From assembly GCF_016055185.1 (NCBI RefSeq), contig NZ_JAECVR010000002.1, positions 1 to 64,000 on the forward strand: 64,000 nt of DNA, written 5' to 3'. A model generated the notes under the pieces. It was not told the DNA's origin. It did no database searches and saw only the letters and a list, made by a program, of their open reading frames with translations. A program made the translations under genes and the position numbers. This document shows, one piece after another, positions 34,760 through 44,004 of the stretch (its first letter is position 1; each line of letters starts with the position of its first letter). The stretch comes from Paenactinomyces guangxiensis (GTDB taxonomy: Bacteria; Bacillota; Bacilli; Thermoactinomycetales; Thermoactinomycetaceae).

Positions 34760-35692
34760 ATGAATATCATGCTGACCGCACTTTGTGTTCTTGTTGTCAT
34801 CCTTGTGGTGATTCCCATATCTTTTGTGTTGTTCAGGTCGAAACGGCTTCCGAAGCCGGGGGATCAAGAATCTGTCAAATTGTTAAAGCCTGCTGATTGG
34901 AAAGAGGATGAAGTGACGGTGGGCTGGGTGGGCCATTCAACTGTTTTCATCAACTTGTACGGAACCAAAATCATGACGGATCCCGTATTGGGAAAACGGG
35001 TAGGAGTCCATTTGTTCGGAGAGAATTGGCAAATCGGCCCCAAACGGCATATCCCTCCGGCGCTCTCGTTGGACGATGTGGGCAGGGTTGATCTGATTTT
35101 GCTGTCACATGCCCATTTCGACCATTTTGATATCCCTTCCTTAAAGAGATTAGCACATCCCGACACACAGGTGGTAACTCCCACAGGGACCTCTCATTTA
35201 CTGAAACGGCTCCCTTTTGGAAAAGTGACGGAGTTAAGCGGGGAAAAAAGCATTCAGCTTGAAGCGGGGATCACCATCACCGCTGTACCTGTGAAGCACT
35301 GGGGCAATCGTTTTCCATGGAATACAAATTATGGATATACCGGCTATTTGATTGAAAAAAAGGATTCCCGCCTGTTTTATCCCGGTGATACCGCTTATAC
35401 ACCGGAGTTTAGTAAGTTGAGAGAAGCCGGGGAAATTGATCTGGCCTTTATGCCGATTGGAGCGTACCAGCCGTACCGCTGGGCGCATTGTACACCAGAA
35501 GAGGCCTGGCAGATGTTTGTCGACACAGGCGCGAAATGGCTGGTTCCCATCCACTGGAATACATTTGTTCTTTCCTATGAGCCCGTGGATGAACCGATAA
35601 AGCGATTGATCGAAGCGGCGGGAACCGAGGCAGACCGCATCGTGCTAAAAAGGCGGGGAGAAACTTTTCAGTTTGTCAAAGCCTATCATTGA
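34760..35692 (+). CDS. MBL-fold metallo-hydrolase (NAPE-PLD/UlaG-like), membrane-anchored
   Basis: This 310-residue protein has an N-terminal membrane helix (about residues 3-24) and a metallo-beta-lactamase domain: VGWVGHSTVFINL, TDPVLG, LSHAHFDHFD, KHWGNRFPW and FYPGDTAYTPEF. The pattern is that of the NAPE-PLD/YtnP-like lipid hydrolase group; the substrate is unknown. ATG 34760 with AAGGAGCTGGG is chosen; GTG 34757 is adjacent. Confidence 0.85.
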   Translation: MNIMLTALCVLVVILVVIPISFVLFRSKRLPKPGDQESVKLLKPADWKEDEVTVGWVGHSTVFINLYGTKIMTDPVLGKRVGVHLFGENWQIGPKRHIPPALSLDDVGRVDLILLSHAHFDHFDIPSLKRLAHPDTQVVTPTGTSHLLKRLPFGKVTELSGEKSIQLEAGITITAVPVKHWGNRFPWNTNYGYTGYLIEKKDSRLFYPGDTAYTPEFSKLREAGEIDLAFMPIGAYQPYRWAHCTPEEAWQMFVDTGAKWLVPIHWNTFVLSYEPVDEPIKRLIEAAGTEADRIVLKRRGETFQFVKAYH

Positions 35693-36075
35693 CTACTCCC
35701 CACGCATAAAATGCGGAGATTCTTGGGTAATCCCATCTATTGAAGAGAAGTTTACCAAGCTAACCCTGTGAGCCCCGCGGTTAAAAGAGAATTTCGTTGC
35801 CACGTCTTAGACCAGACTTACTGCTTGGTTTTCGCTTTTCATCCTGGCCAATCAGGTACGCATAGCATTTTACATGCAAGACGATTGGCTTGCACAACCC
35901 GATAGGCTATCCACTTTTCAAAGAGCAACTTAGGTAAATATTAACAAAAGAACATGTGTTTGTAAACTGTATTTTTCAAAAAAAATGTCGGACTTGCAAG
36001 AGGGATCAACCCTCCCTCGTCCGATGCTCGCTTTTCATCCACATAGCTAAAGCAAGTGGTTTTCTCGCTCGCAAA
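35693..36075 (-). mobile_element. IS200/IS605 (TnpB-type) remnant with omega-RNA-like structures
   Basis: On the minus strand this begins with GAGCGAGAAAACC, a hairpin with the loop GCTTTAGC, GGATGAAAAGCGAGC, then a second hairpin (TCGGAC...GTCCGA enclosing GAGGGAGGG...CCCTCT) and eight T. About 300 bases further it ends with the subterminal hairpin CTCC-x-x-GCAT...ATGC-GGAG (35697-35719) typical of IS200/IS605 ends. No TnpA or TnpB frame remains. The two-hairpin unit recurs at 38374 and 58409. Confidence 0.5.
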
Positions 36076-36090
36076 GATATAAAACGGGTC

Positions 36091-36121
36091 AGCCCATTTC
36101 AGCACAGGAATGAAATGGGCT
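36091..36121 (-). terminator. Possible terminator at the recQ 3' end
   Basis: AGCCCATTTC (36091-36100) pairs perfectly with GAAATGGGCT (36112-36121), overlapping the recQ stop. The sequence beyond on the minus strand is only weakly T-rich. Confidence 0.45.
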
Positions 36122-38279
36122 ATGTTTGTACGGGGAGCAAATGCTGCCTTTTGGCAATCGCCGCCTTGATTGCCATGTAACTGACCTCACGGGGAAGAGA
36201 CTCTTTAAGCGGTTTTAGCTTTTGGGCACCGATCTCCTCAATTTTTTCCATGATCAAGGCTTCGTGTTCGGCGGGAATAAAAGAGTCCCAATCAAGAGAA
36301 AGGCCGTCCAACCCGCACCGTAATAGATGATCCTCAACCGTATTTTTGGTAATTTCCCGGACACGGGCAATTTCTTCAATTGTTTTTCCCTGCTGGTACA
36401 TGCGATAGGAAACCAGATGGCTTGCTTCTTTTTTGCCGGTGTCCGGCCTGGAGTCTGGCAATGTTGTTGGCGGAGTGATCCCGTGTTGATCCACATATTC
36501 CCGGATGACGGTTAAAAACTCCTCTCCATACTTGTCAACCTTTCGTTCACCCACACCGGAAATGGTCAGCAGATGCTCCCGGCTCTGTGGTAACCGCCGG
36601 CACATCTCCTTGAGTGTAGAATCATGAAATATGATATAAGGAGGAATTTGTTCCTGTTGAGACAGTTTCAGGCGAATGGCCTTCAACTGTTCAAACAAAT
36701 CATTTTGCGCATCGCTCTGTGCCGGCAGATCTTTATGTATCTTTCTCAGCCTGCTTACCCTTCGCTCCCCTTTTAACACCTCGACAGCTCTTGCTGTCAA
36801 TTTAGCTACTGGAAGGGACTGGTCAGTCAATTTGATGGCCAGATAACCTTCGGCAAGCAGCATCTGGCAGAGTTGATAAATCTCTTTTTCCGTATGTTCA
36901 TTCATGATTCCATAAGTGGGGATGCGATCCAGCCCCCATTCCAAAAGCCGTTTGCTCCTGGAGCCTTTCAATACTTTGGATACGGTGGACAGTCCAAATT
37001 TTTCTTTCATTCGTTTGATGCAGGAAAAGATTTTTTGGGCCTCAATCGTGATATCTATTTCCTCTTCCTCTGTTAATCTGCGGCAGTTGCTGCATTTACC
37101 GCAAGGGTTTGTTTCATGGTCGCCAAAATACCCGATAATTGAGTTTTGCAGGCATTGTTCGGTGTGGCAGTAATTTTGCATCGCCTGCAGCTTGCTGAGT
37201 TCGTGCCGCTTTCGTTCGGGTCCCAGTCCGGAATTTTCAATGAGGAACTTCTGTGTATATACATCCTGGGGGCTGAACAGCAGAATACATTCACTTTCTT
37301 CGCCGTCCCGCCCTGCCCGTCCCGCTTCCTGATAGTAAGATTCCAGATTTTTTGGCAGGTTGTAATGAATGACAAACCGCACATTAGATTTATCAATGCC
37401 CATCCCAAAGGCATTGGTGGCAATAATGGTTTGAATCTGATCATAGGAAAACTTTTCTTGAGCCCGGCTTCTTTCTTCATCGCTCATACCCGCATGGTAA
37501 GCAGCCGTTGCAAAGCCCCGGGCTGTGAGGAATTGGTGCAACTGATCCACTTCCTTGCGGGTGGAACAGTAGACAATCCCCGTTTGCCCCTGATGAACGG
37601 CAAGATAGTTTTGTATAAATTCCCGTTTGTTTTCTTCATGGCGAACAGCGAAACTTAAATTTTCCCGTTGCAATTTTGTGGCGTAGATATTTTTGCCGGA
37701 GATGCCCAGCAGAGTGGCAATATCTTCACGCACTTCCGGAGTGGCTGTTGCGGTGAGGGCCGCAATGATCGGTTTGCGCGGCAGTTGCCGGATCATCTGC
37801 GCCATCGAACGGTAACTGGGGCGGAAATCATGGCCCCATTGTGATATACAGTGGGCTTCGTCAATCGTTACCAGATAAACGGGAAGGGTTTCAAAAATGG
37901 CATGAAAGCGGTCTGACTCCAGCCGTTCCGGTGCGATATACAGAAGTTTGTACTTGCCTTCCAGTGTTTTGCGAATTCGCTGGTCGATTTCTCTTAAGGT
38001 GAGTGAACTGTTTATATATGTAGCCGGGACCCCCAGTTGATGCAGCCCGTCCACCTGGTCTTTCATCAGTGAGATCAAAGGAGAAACCACAACGCTAACA
38101 CCGGGAAACATCAATGCCGGAATCTGGTAGCAGATGGATTTCCCTCCCCCTGTCGGCATGATCCCCAGCGTGTTATATCCGGTCAGGATACTTTCGATCA
38201 CTTGTCTTTGTCCGCTGCGAAATGAAGGAAACCCGTAATATCTTTGCAGCAATTCTTCTGCTTGTTTCAAAGACAACAC
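36120..38279 (-). CDS. recQ: ATP-dependent DNA helicase RecQ
   Basis: This 719-residue protein has the full RecQ layout: helicase core with GIMPTGGGKSICYQIP, DEAH box in TIDEAHCISQWGHDFRPSYR and QEAGRAGRDG; zinc-binding and winged-helix RQC domain (cysteines in NPCGKCSNC); an HRDC domain at about 520-590; and a C-terminal helix-turn-helix region (GKTIEEIARVREITKNTVEDH) common in Bacillota RecQ. It unwinds DNA in repair and recombination. GTG 38279 is preceded by AAAGGCGGTGA. Confidence 0.93.
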   Translation of the reverse strand: MLSLKQAEELLQRYYGFPSFRSGQRQVIESILTGYNTLGIMPTGGGKSICYQIPALMFPGVSVVVSPLISLMKDQVDGLHQLGVPATYINSSLTLREIDQRIRKTLEGKYKLLYIAPERLESDRFHAIFETLPVYLVTIDEAHCISQWGHDFRPSYRSMAQMIRQLPRKPIIAALTATATPEVREDIATLLGISGKNIYATKLQRENLSFAVRHEENKREFIQNYLAVHQGQTGIVYCSTRKEVDQLHQFLTARGFATAAYHAGMSDEERSRAQEKFSYDQIQTIIATNAFGMGIDKSNVRFVIHYNLPKNLESYYQEAGRAGRDGEESECILLFSPQDVYTQKFLIENSGLGPERKRHELSKLQAMQNYCHTEQCLQNSIIGYFGDHETNPCGKCSNCRRLTEEEEIDITIEAQKIFSCIKRMKEKFGLSTVSKVLKGSRSKRLLEWGLDRIPTYGIMNEHTEKEIYQLCQMLLAEGYLAIKLTDQSLPVAKLTARAVEVLKGERRVSRLRKIHKDLPAQSDAQNDLFEQLKAIRLKLSQQEQIPPYIIFHDSTLKEMCRRLPQSREHLLTISGVGERKVDKYGEEFLTVIREYVDQHGITPPTTLPDSRPDTGKKEASHLVSYRMYQQGKTIEEIARVREITKNTVEDHLLRCGLDGLSLDWDSFIPAEHEALIMEKIEEIGAQKLKPLKESLPREVSYMAIKAAIAKRQHLLPVQT

Positions 38280-38373
38280 AGATCACCGCCTTTCGACAAT
38301 TTCGCAGTTTCTTTTTCTATATCTTACACGAACATTTTTTCTCTGTGGACACTAAAATAATTTTTATCTCAAA

Positions 38374-38463
38374 AAGCCGAGAAGACTCCCACCTTAACAA
38401 AGTAGGTGGGGGGATGAATTGGCTTCGGACGAGGGAGGGCATAAGCCCTCTCAGGAGTCCGAC
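38374..38463 (+). ncRNA. Two-hairpin structured element, copy 2 (TnpB omega-RNA-like)
   Basis: AGCCGAGAA is followed by hairpin CCCACCT/AGGTGGG (38388-38394 with 38404-38410), GGATGAATTGGCT, and a second hairpin TCGGAC/GTCCGA (38425-38430 with 38457-38462) enclosing GAGGGAGGGC...GCCCTCT. The order and spacing match the copies at 35986-36070 (minus) and 58409-58491. The first hairpin differs in sequence but keeps pairing, which supports a conserved RNA structure. Confidence 0.45.
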
Positions 38464-38578
38464 ACTTGTTTCAGATTGATGCACTCGTCCTCCCCATGAT
38501 ACTTGCACCAACAGCCTCTTTCATGGCTTCTAACCCGGTGTACCCATTTTTCCTATTTTCACAACGGTTATTGTAAAA

Positions 38579-38607
38579 ATGACAAATCAATTTCTTTGAT
38601 CTACAAT
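38579..38607 (+). promoter_or_regulatory. Promoter of lplJ
   Basis: ATGACA (38579-38584), 17-nt spacer, TACAAT (38602-38607), 36 bases before the gene. Confidence 0.65.
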
Positions 38608-38643
38608 AGATGGGCAAGCTTCTTTTCAGAGGAGTGAACAACA

Positions 38644-39636
38644 ATGTTATTTATAGATAACCGGAATATCACTGATCCGCGCATCAATCTGGCGATTGAA
38701 GAATATGCGTTGAAGCATTTGGATATTGAAAATACCTATCTTCTCTTCTATATAAATGAACCTTCAATTATTATCGGGAAACACCAGAACACAGTAGAAG
38801 AGATTCATGTGGATTATGTGCGGGAGAACCATATTCATGTGGTCCGGCGGCTGTCCGGGGGAGGAGCGGTCTACCATGACCTGGGGAATTTGAATTTCAG
38901 CTTTATCACCAAAGATGACGGAAAAAGCTTTGCCAATTTCCACAAGTTTACCGAACCGGTGATTGAAGCGCTTCATCAGCTGGGAGTCCATGCAGAGCTG
39001 AGCGGGCGGAACGATATCCAGGTCGATGGCAAAAAAATCTCCGGAAATGCTCAATTCTCAACTCGGGGACGGATGTTCAGCCATGGAACGTTGATGTTTG
39101 ACGTAGACCTGGAGCGGGTGGTGAAAGCCCTCAATGTGAAGCAGGAAAAAATCCAGTCCAAAGGGATCAAGTCGGTTCGCAGCCGTGTCGCCAATATCAG
39201 TGACTATTTGCAACATCCGTTGACGATTCAGGAGTTTAGAAAAATCTTGTTAGAGTCCATCTTTGCAGGGCACAGTCCCATTCCTGAATATGTTCTCACT
39301 GATACGGATTGGGAGAAGATCCGTCAGATCTCAAAAGAACGCTACCAGAACTGGGACTGGAATTACGGTGAATCTCCAGAGTTTAACGTCCAGCATACCA
39401 AACGCTTCCCCATCGGCTCCATCGATGTCCGGCTTGACGTCGGGGAAAAAGGAATCATTCAAAACTGTAAAATTTACGGAGACTTCTTTGGGATCGGTGA
39501 TGTGTCCGACATTGAAAAGCGCCTGATTGGCAAACGTTATGACCGGCAGGAGATTGAACAGTCCCTGGCCGGAATGGATATCAAACATTATTTCGGAAAC
39601 ATAACAAAAGAAGAGTTTATTGATTTGGTATACTGA
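38644..39636 (+). CDS. lplJ: Lipoate-protein ligase
   Basis: This 330-residue protein matches LplJ/LplA: GKHQNTVEEI, RRLSGGGAVYHDLGNLNFSF, SGRNDIQVDGKKISGNAQF and the C-terminal accessory domain. It activates free lipoate with ATP and attaches it to lipoyl domains of 2-oxoacid dehydrogenases or GcvH. It is a single gene between its own promoter and terminator. Confidence 0.93.
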   Translation: MLFIDNRNITDPRINLAIEEYALKHLDIENTYLLFYINEPSIIIGKHQNTVEEIHVDYVRENHIHVVRRLSGGGAVYHDLGNLNFSFITKDDGKSFANFHKFTEPVIEALHQLGVHAELSGRNDIQVDGKKISGNAQFSTRGRMFSHGTLMFDVDLERVVKALNVKQEKIQSKGIKSVRSRVANISDYLQHPLTIQEFRKILLESIFAGHSPIPEYVLTDTDWEKIRQISKERYQNWDWNYGESPEFNVQHTKRFPIGSIDVRLDVGEKGIIQNCKIYGDFFGIGDVSDIEKRLIGKRYDRQEIEQSLAGMDIKHYFGNITKEEFIDLVY

Positions 39637-39643
39637 GTTGGAA

Positions 39644-39675
39644 AAGAGCCTCTGTCGGACTGAGGCTCTTTATTG
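39644..39675 (+). terminator. Terminator of lplJ
   Basis: AAGAGCCTC (39644-39652) pairs with GAGGCTCTT (39662-39670), followed by TATTG. Confidence 0.75.
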
Positions 39676-39800
39676 TGCCGCAAAGCCCCTCATTGTCATT
39701 TGCCAGAGCGGGCTTTAACAGAACTTGTCTCAAAAAGGTTTGAAAAATGAACGTACCACTGTAACTGAACAAAATGTCATCGTCTATAAAGTACCTTAGA

Positions 39801-39824
39801 AAAAACCACTCAAACTCTGAGTGG
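39801..39824 (-). terminator. Terminator of the broken lipoprotein gene
   Basis: On the minus strand CCACTC and GAGTGG (39824-39819 and 39811-39806) form a stem followed by TTTTTTC. Confidence 0.75.
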
Positions 39825-39838
39825 CTTAGATTTTCATA

Positions 39839-40206
39839 CTAATTTTTATCCCGAATCATTTTACAGACTTCAGATTTCCCTTCCTCCTGCAGGGTGAGTT
39901 GATCCCTGTCTGCTTTCATCGTCACAATCACGCTCTTTCCGGAAAACTCAAGCTTAAACTTGTCCCCTTCAATATGTTGTAGGTACCCGGTAAGGAGTCG
40001 CCAAGAAACATTGCGTTTTTGGGCATGAAGGAAATGGTATGTGTATAATTGCACACTTCATCTTCAATCCAGTCCCCTTGCAGGGCAGTGTACGGATCAC
40101 TTTGCTGGCTGTCATTCCCGCCTGTGGTGTCAGAGGAGAGGTTACTGCAAGCTGTCATCAACAAAATCAATAACAAGAAAATAAAAACTTTTTTCACAGG
40201 TCTCAT
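39839..40206 (-). pseudogene. Frameshifted small lipoprotein
   Basis: The gene starts at ATG 40206 with a lipoprotein signal (KVFIFLLLILLMTACSN, lipobox MTAC) and runs to a point near TATTGAAGGGGAC (about 39970), where the family-like continuation EGDKFKLEFSGKSVIVTMKA is found in another frame to 39839. The joined product would be about 120 residues with a lipocalin-like or DUF-type beta domain. A change in the GGGG run is the likely cause; sequencing error or real frameshift cannot be told apart. The function is unknown. Confidence 0.65.
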
Positions 40207-40277
40207 CCTTTACCTTGAAAAGATCAAAAAAGAGTCATATATATTCCGATTCATTTCATTAGATTTTTTAGATAAGG

Positions 40278-40637
40278 TCATTTGTTCGCCGGCATCAAGA
40301 GAGACGGGTCTACACCGGGTCCCTCAATGACGATCACTGTCATGCCTGTTTCTGAACCGGATTCATGATTTTCACCTGCTTCCCAGAATACGGCTTGACC
40401 TGACATAATCGGGACTTTTTCTGTCGTCTTGCTCCGAACCCAACCGCTTCCTGCAACAACCAAAAATAATTGTTTTACAACCGCAGGATGAAACCCCAAA
40501 ACGCTATGCGCAGCAAAATGGATACAACCTGCTTGCAATTTTCCATCTGTTCGCATAATCGGAGAAATCTTTACCCCTGTACTGCTGAACTGAGTGATTT
40601 TACGGCTGACCGATGAGTCAAAACGAAAAATTTGCAT
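40278..40637 (-). CDS. Cupin-domain protein
   Basis: This 119-residue protein has a single cupin barrel: AAHSVLGFHPAVVKQLFLVVAG with a metal-type His, and a second motif around PIMSGQAVFWEAGENHE. Such proteins bind small ligands or act as dioxygenases/isomerases; the substrate is unknown. The start ATG 40637 follows GAGGAGTG. Confidence 0.75.
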   Translation of the reverse strand: MQIFRFDSSVSRKITQFSSTGVKISPIMRTDGKLQAGCIHFAAHSVLGFHPAVVKQLFLVVAGSGWVRSKTTEKVPIMSGQAVFWEAGENHESGSETGMTVIVIEGPGVDPSLLMPANK

Positions 40638-40682
40638 ATGTAAGCACTCCTCAGCTTGATGTCTGTTTTTTATTCGGTTTAA

Positions 40683-40877
40683 TCACTTGCCGCCTTTTTC
40701 CCGCAATTGTTTCAGTGCATGTTTGATGATCCTTTGCACAACAGCGGCGGGTTGAATATGATGTTGATTGGCCAGTGCTTCGATCTGCTCAACCTCTGCA
40801 TTGGTCAACCAGAAATTGTAGGACATAAAGGCATCATCGCTCATGTGTTTACGGTTTTGCCCGGATTTTGTAAACAT
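40683..40877 (-). CDS. Ribbon-helix-helix-like small protein
   Basis: This 64-residue protein (FWLTNAEVEQIEALANQHHI, then QPAAVVQRIIKHALKQL) has the strand-helix-helix pattern of CopG/Arc-type DNA-binding proteins. ATG 40877 with GGGAG is preferred over a longer frame to 40922. The target is unknown; it is next to the cupin gene. Confidence 0.5.
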   Translation of the reverse strand: MFTKSGQNRKHMSDDAFMSYNFWLTNAEVEQIEALANQHHIQPAAVVQRIIKHALKQLREKGGK

Positions 40878-40963
40878 CGACCAACACTCCCTGTGTCCGT
40901 GATTCTGTAAATATCTGTTCAAGATGTATCATATTAGATTCGGACAAAAAAATAAAGAATCTT

Positions 40964-41593
40964 CTATTTATTTTTGGGGAAAATCACATAGGAAAAAGAT
41001 ATCACCACATCAATGACGAATATGAGAGACCATACCATGCTGATTTTGCTTACCAGAGCAGACTGGAAAAGAGGTTGGCTCCCCCATTGGGAGGGGGCCT
41101 TTTCCAAAAGATCAGCCACAGGGACAGACAGGCCGAATGTAAGCACGAAGATGATGTGGGCAGCCGTAAAGACGAGAAGGTGTATAAGCAGGGCTTTCAG
41201 TTCTTTTTTTGTGTGGGCCCATCCGTATAATTTATTTTTTTCTTTCTCCTTGCATAAATGGGCGGGAACGGGTTCGCCGCGCCATTCAGCTATTTTACGT
41301 TGTACAAAGCGGTCTAAACGCTGTGCGTCTTTTTTGCCATAAGTAAAGGCGTAGATGATAAAGGCGACAATGATCACCTGATAGGTGGAGAATTTTCCCG
41401 TCTCCATATAGTCCAGCAGCCCCAATACAATAATCCAACATTCATTTAACAAAGTAACTCCTAACAGGACTTTGCTGAGTTTATGCAAACCTAATCCGTA
41501 GCGCAAGACCAAAAAGGAGATAGTTGTCAGCCAAAATACAATTTCCGCCCCGATCAATAGGGTCCAGCGGTTCTCAACGATAAAGTGAAGCAC
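40964..41593 (-). CDS. Integral membrane protein, 209 residues
   Basis: About six hydrophobic segments are visible, with a charged cytoplasmic loop in the middle (YGKKDAQRLDRFVQRKIAEW). No family was recognised. It stands alone upstream of the KAS III operon's end and has no obvious functional partner. Confidence 0.6.
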   Translation of the reverse strand: MLHFIVENRWTLLIGAEIVFWLTTISFLVLRYGLGLHKLSKVLLGVTLLNECWIIVLGLLDYMETGKFSTYQVIIVAFIIYAFTYGKKDAQRLDRFVQRKIAEWRGEPVPAHLCKEKEKNKLYGWAHTKKELKALLIHLLVFTAAHIIFVLTFGLSVPVADLLEKAPSQWGSQPLFQSALVSKISMVWSLIFVIDVVISFSYVIFPKNK

Positions 41594-41824
41594 GATTCAT
41601 TCGCCCCCTGAGACATATTGTGAATCTTGTTCCGTTCAATTTATGAAGGGTTCTTCCTTTAACGAACTTATTATAAAACCTTACGTAATGTGAGATTCAA
41701 GCCTTTTTATCTTGTTCGATACGGTCTTTGGAACTATTTTATATCAGGGGGTAAGAAAACGAACCGTTCATCTATATGGAAATGTGATGAAAAGTCAAAA
41801 TTCAATGCACAAATCCCCCGGCCG

Positions 41825-43147
41825 CTACTGCTGAAGGGGGAATTTTCTCTCTACCCGCCGCAGTTTGGTTGCGCCGGGTTTTCGGCTGTAGGAAGTAAAC
41901 CGGACAGATGGACTCAAACAACCGAGATGGTCACATAGTTTTTCCAGAGATGCGAGTATGTTTTGCCTGATTGGCCCCCGGTTGTTCACTGCGGCGGTCC
42001 GAAGCGATATCTCTACTTGCTCCGGGCTGTGTTGAATGGCCAGGTACTCTTCGATTTCTTCATCGGCTGTGATGATGGCGCGACGGATAAAATCGGGAAA
42101 GACCGGAACCAGTTGATCCGAAGAAAGCGAACGAAAATAAAAGAGGTCATCACAGCGCCCTTCAATCTGTTCAATCGCCAGAAAGACGGAGCCACAGGGA
42201 CAGGGAGTTTTGCGCTCTGTTAAGATATCATTCAGCCTGTAGCGAAGGATGGGCTGTGTCCAACGCGAAAAATCGGTAATGATGGGTGAAAATTTGCCGG
42301 TGTCCGGGTCGAGCATCTCTTTTTGAATCACAACAATGTCTTCATTGATATGAAGTGTTCCATAAGGACAGGTGACGGCAAGAAAGCCTTCTGTACACTG
42401 GTAGACCTGGTGTACCGTTTGCTGAAAAGCGCGGCTGATCACTGCCTCATCCAGCGGGTCCAGCACTTCCGCTACAGAGATCACTTTTTGCGGGTGAATG
42501 TTCAGCTGTTGCAGCTGTTGCTGTTCAGCCAAAAATCGCAACATCGACGGCGGACCGACTAAAATGGTCGGTTGAAAAGAATTTAGCTGTTCGATGTGTT
42601 CTTTAACCGGGCGCAGTAAATCAAAAAAGCGGAATTGAATCCGTCCCCGTTCAACACTGGTGTACAAGTTGCTGTTGGCACGGAGGAAAAAGGCGATGTG
42701 ATGACGGTCGAGCAAGGAGCCGGGCAGCAGTTTTGCCAGCATGGTTCCTGCCCACCGGTAACGTTCCTTCTCGCTGACCAGAAATAATCCCCGGTTTCCT
42801 GATGTACCCGAGGAGAGGCCAATCGTGATCCCCCTGATTGTAGGGGTAAAATCTCTGCTTTCCTCGGCCCGCATGGCTAATTGAAAAGCTTCCGCTTTTT
42901 TGATCCCTGCCGTATTCAACCGGTCGAAATGTTCCATCATCACCGTCTTATCAATGGTTGGAAAGTGTCTCCACTCATCCGGGGAGAGGCTGCCGAAATG
43001 TTCGCGATAAAAGGGGGAATGTTTCAGTACTTCCCGGATATGTTTTTGAACCCGGAGATCCTGCCATGCTTCAAGCTGTTCGCGTGAATGAAAGGAACGG
43101 CGGAATCGGGTGAGCAGATACTGGGTTAACATGGTTGGTATTTGCAC
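41825..43147 (-). CDS. F390-synthetase/PaaK-like adenylate-forming enzyme
   Basis: This 440-residue protein belongs to the phenylacetate-CoA ligase/coenzyme F390 synthetase branch of adenylate-forming enzymes: an SSGTSGNRGLF phosphate-binding loop, YQCTEGFLAVTC in the adenine region and PILRYRLNDIL. It lacks the C-terminal lid typical of PaaK, so it may adenylate a substrate without CoA. It is the last gene of the minus-strand operon beginning at 47150, starting 9 bases after the stop of the metallo-hydrolase gene (GTG 43147 behind GAGGTGAG). The carboxylate it activates is unknown. Confidence 0.78.
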   Translation of the reverse strand: MQIPTMLTQYLLTRFRRSFHSREQLEAWQDLRVQKHIREVLKHSPFYREHFGSLSPDEWRHFPTIDKTVMMEHFDRLNTAGIKKAEAFQLAMRAEESRDFTPTIRGITIGLSSGTSGNRGLFLVSEKERYRWAGTMLAKLLPGSLLDRHHIAFFLRANSNLYTSVERGRIQFRFFDLLRPVKEHIEQLNSFQPTILVGPPSMLRFLAEQQQLQQLNIHPQKVISVAEVLDPLDEAVISRAFQQTVHQVYQCTEGFLAVTCPYGTLHINEDIVVIQKEMLDPDTGKFSPIITDFSRWTQPILRYRLNDILTERKTPCPCGSVFLAIEQIEGRCDDLFYFRSLSSDQLVPVFPDFIRRAIITADEEIEEYLAIQHSPEQVEISLRTAAVNNRGPIRQNILASLEKLCDHLGCLSPSVRFTSYSRKPGATKLRRVERKFPLQQ

Positions 43148-43155
43148 TGGTTATC

Positions 43156-44004
43156 TCACCTCGCTCCCGGGGCGGAAAGAGTTTTCCATGTTTCCAGACA
43201 ATGGGAAGGAACGATGGTAATATCAGGATGTTGCAAAGAGAGGGCATGTACTTTGGCTAAACTTTCTACCAGAGCTTTTTTGTCTGCGGTCAGGAGATCT
43301 GTGAGCGGATGGGGAAGCACATTTTTCTGGTAGGCTTCGCTTACCCAACAGCTGTCTGCGGCCAAAAAAATAGTTCCCTGCTGTTCTGTCCGCAGAAACA
43401 GGCCGATTTGTCCGGCGGCATGGCCGGGAAGGGCGACAGAGATTAAACTCCCGTCACCGAAAAGATCCCGCCCCGTTTCAAATGGGGAAAAACGATCTTT
43501 GATGGAAAGAACGGGAGTATCTTCCACAAACAGAACCCGATCAGCAAAATCACCAGGCAGAAGGCTGGGGATCAATCCCCTTTTCAGTGCGGACCAGCCT
43601 TCTTTTCCCCGGACGGCTTCCCAGGCAGAGCGGGAGCATATCATCTCAGACCGTGGAAAATCCATCAACCCGGCGACATGGTCAGTATGTAAATGTGACA
43701 GAATGATAGTACGAATTTCTTCCGGGGCATAACCGGCTTCTTTCACTTGACTTCGCGCAGATTCATGTTCGCTGAACGTAACAGGGGTGATCAGCCGGAA
43801 CAATCGGTAAGGAAAACGTTTCGTTTCACTGAAAAAGCGGGAAGAGTAGCCGGTGTCGAATAAAATCGGGCCGTGAACAGGATGCTCAATCAGGGAAAAA
43901 AGGGCGGGAAAGATACGTTTTTTCAATTTCTTGTAAGGAAGCACCATTTTTTCCGGATGTGTGCAATACCCTCCGGACATTAAGGTCCATTTTACGTGTT
44001 GCAT
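43156..44004 (-). CDS. MBL-fold hydrolase, N-acyl-homoserine-lactonase-like
   Basis: This 282-residue protein resembles AHL-lactonase-type metallo-hydrolases: ILFDTGYSSRF, ILSHLHTDHVAGLMDF with the metal motif H-x-H-x-D-H, then SVALPGHAAGQIG and AADSCWV. It probably opens a lactone or thioester. ATG 44004 with GGAGGAA is chosen; the gene overlaps the end of the upstream epimerase gene by 13 bases, showing translational coupling. In this operon it could act as a product-releasing or editing hydrolase. Confidence 0.8.
   Translation of the reverse strand: MQHVKWTLMSGGYCTHPEKMVLPYKKLKKRIFPALFSLIEHPVHGPILFDTGYSSRFFSETKRFPYRLFRLITPVTFSEHESARSQVKEAGYAPEEIRTIILSHLHTDHVAGLMDFPRSEMICSRSAWEAVRGKEGWSALKRGLIPSLLPGDFADRVLFVEDTPVLSIKDRFSPFETGRDLFGDGSLISVALPGHAAGQIGLFLRTEQQGTIFLAADSCWVSEAYQKNVLPHPLTDLLTADKKALVESLAKVHALSLQHPDITIVPSHCLETWKTLSAPGAR

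Noticed and set aside
36001..36070. CRISPR-like repetition of hairpin units near recQ
   Set aside because: The units are not arrayed with regular spacers; they are single structured elements dispersed over 22 kb. No CRISPR array exists in the window.
41780..41840. Hairpin TCCCCC...GGGGGA as terminator of the KAS III operon
   Set aside because: The stem overlaps the last codons of the adenylating enzyme and is followed by only three T residues on the minus strand; not convincing enough to list.
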